In this document: positions 63,375 to 64,000 of the stretch, piece after piece | Numbering within the stretch: the first letter of the stretch is position 1 | Layout of the letters: every line of letters begins with the position of its first letter | Origin: Salibacterium aidingense DSM 18341 | GTDB lineage: Bacteria > Bacillota > Bacilli > Bacillales > Marinococcaceae | NCBI RefSeq assembly: GCF_000429685.1 | Contig: NZ_AUCI01000003.1 | Coordinates: 62,001 to 126,000 of the forward strand | Reading direction: 5' to 3' | Length of the DNA: 64,000 bases | The notes under the pieces: model-generated | Database searches by the model: none | Told to the model about the DNA's origin: nothing | Seen by the model: only the letters and a program-made list of their open reading frames with translations | Program-made: the position numbers and the translations under genes

Positions 63375-63900
63375 AAGAGACCGGGACAAAGGATAGGATC
63401 CGGCCGAAAACCCGAACAAAACAATGACGATGGGATCGCTGCACCCGCTCACTGCGCTTTCCAGGTCACTTGGTAAAGAAGATCGCATTGCCAAGTGAAT
63501 CTTCAGTTCGTCTTCGTCCCATAGGAGTCTCCGTGGCCGGTCTCGGCTGAATAGAGAGGGAGATTGGGCCAAACGAAAGAAAATTGGTAAAACGGACATC
63601 TTAGGGTTTATATAACAAAAACGTCCATTCAGCGGAGTTAAAATAGGTCGACTCCTGCGGGAAAAGCACGTGTCTCGAGACCCCGCAGGAAGGGATTTTC
63701 CCCGAGGGCCCGCAGGATGCGGGTCAGATCGGCGTCGGCACAGGATGTGCCGTTCTTAGCCGATCCTCCTTTATTCGAGCCGTCCCCGCGGAAAGCGACC
63801 CATTTTGACGAAGCAAAACAAAAACAAACAAAAAACCGAACGATTTATGGATTAATCGTTCGGAAATTTTTATCTTATAATGGTATTGTCCCAAACTCTT
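63375..63900. repeat. Dispersed intergenic repeat, copy 4 (longest)
   Basis: About 525 gene-free bases. At the left is GAGACCGGGACAAAGG. In the middle are GTCGACTCCTGCGGGAAAAG, CGTGTCTCGAGACCCCGCAG and GGATGCGGGTCAGATC, which match copies 1 and 3 in reverse orientation. At the right, CCGAACGATT...AATCGTTCGG with T5 and then ATGGTATTGTCCCAAAC ends next to the probable pbpA stop. The right hairpin is a likely terminator for that gene. Confidence 0.75.
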
Positions 63901-63902
63901 TA

Positions 63903-64000
63903 CTATTCTTCTTTCCCGGGTTCAATGTCTTTTGGATTTTCTTTTAAATCAAAGTAGGAATCAAGCGCTCTTCTTGCGATAGTATTCGCAATACCGCCAC
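63903..64000 (-). CDS. 3' end of a probable penicillin-binding protein gene
   Basis: Only 32 codons lie in the window, reading ...GGIANTIARRALDSYFDLKE followed by NPKDIEPGKEE and a stop. The pattern GGxxATxIARxxLDxYF is typical of the C-terminal end of class B penicillin-binding proteins, and pbpA (yqgF) is at this place in B. subtilis. The call rests on position and about 15 residues. Confidence 0.5.
   Translation of the reverse strand, partial: GGIANTIARRALDSYFDLKENPKDIEPGKEE

Noticed and set aside
1-64000. CRISPR array, prophage or insertion sequence
   Set aside because: No regularly spaced direct repeats, no transposase, integrase or phage structural gene was recognised on either strand.

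Overview
The window looks like chromosomal DNA from an endospore-forming Bacillaceae species (Bacillota). It carries spo0A, spoIVB, all eight spoIIIA genes, a GerA-family germination gene and the comG competence operon. The order largely follows the Bacillus subtilis stretch bkd - spo0A - spoIVB - recN - ahrC - yqxC - dxs - ispA - xseB/A - folD - nusB - yqhY - spoIIIA - efp - yqhT - mntR - lipM - gcv - comG - glcK - gluP - rpmG - pbpA. The large structured OLE RNA with its partner gene oapA between ispA and dxs points to the halophilic/alkaliphilic or anaerobic extremophile Firmicutes in which that RNA is known. No phage, insertion sequence or CRISPR array was seen.

Layout: 1-4.1 kb holds a branched-chain 2-oxoacid dehydrogenase operon (E3, E1alpha, E1beta, partial E2; minus strand). 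4.3-7.4 kb holds yqzF, a MraY-like GT4 / GT2 / SteA-like cassette and a 54-aa gene. 7.7-12.3 kb holds spo0A, spoIVB, recN (interrupted by one in-frame TAG) and ahrC. 12.4-20.3 kb is a long isoprenoid/DNA/folate block (tlyA, dxs, oapA, OLE RNA, ispA, xseB, xseA, folD, nusB). 20.6-26.9 kb holds yqhY, an unknown acidic-tailed protein and spoIIIAA-AH; accB and accC, which sit here in B. subtilis, are absent. 27-38 kb holds efp, yqhT, yqhR, yqhP, a degenerate PAP2-like protein, yqhO, mntR, a class II ribonucleotide reductase with two NrdR boxes, a D-amino-acid transaminase, lipM and yqhL.

38-45 kb is the glycine cleavage operon gcvT-gcvPA-gcvPB behind a tandem glycine riboswitch, diverging from yqhH-yqhG. 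45-51 kb has yqgW, yqgX, yqgY, yqzE and the comG pilus operon, which contains an extra 52-codon ORF between comGB and comGC. 51-64 kb has tRNA-Gln, an in-frame DUF1385-YqgV fusion, an operon ending yqgQ-glcK-aspA, a SpoVAF-like gene, the rhomboid protease gluP, yqgN, a zinc-ligand-poor L33 gene, two small membrane proteins and the 3' end of a probable penicillin-binding protein gene.

Four copies of a dispersed intergenic repeat, built around a CCGAACGATT...AATCGTTCGG hairpin and a GGGACAAAA tag, lie at gene ends (about 7.4, 27.0, 32.6 and 63.8 kb). Many starts were moved inward from the longest ORF because a good Shine-Dalgarno sequence sits before an internal ATG, GTG or TTG. Statements of function rest on recognised motifs and gene order; no database search was possible.
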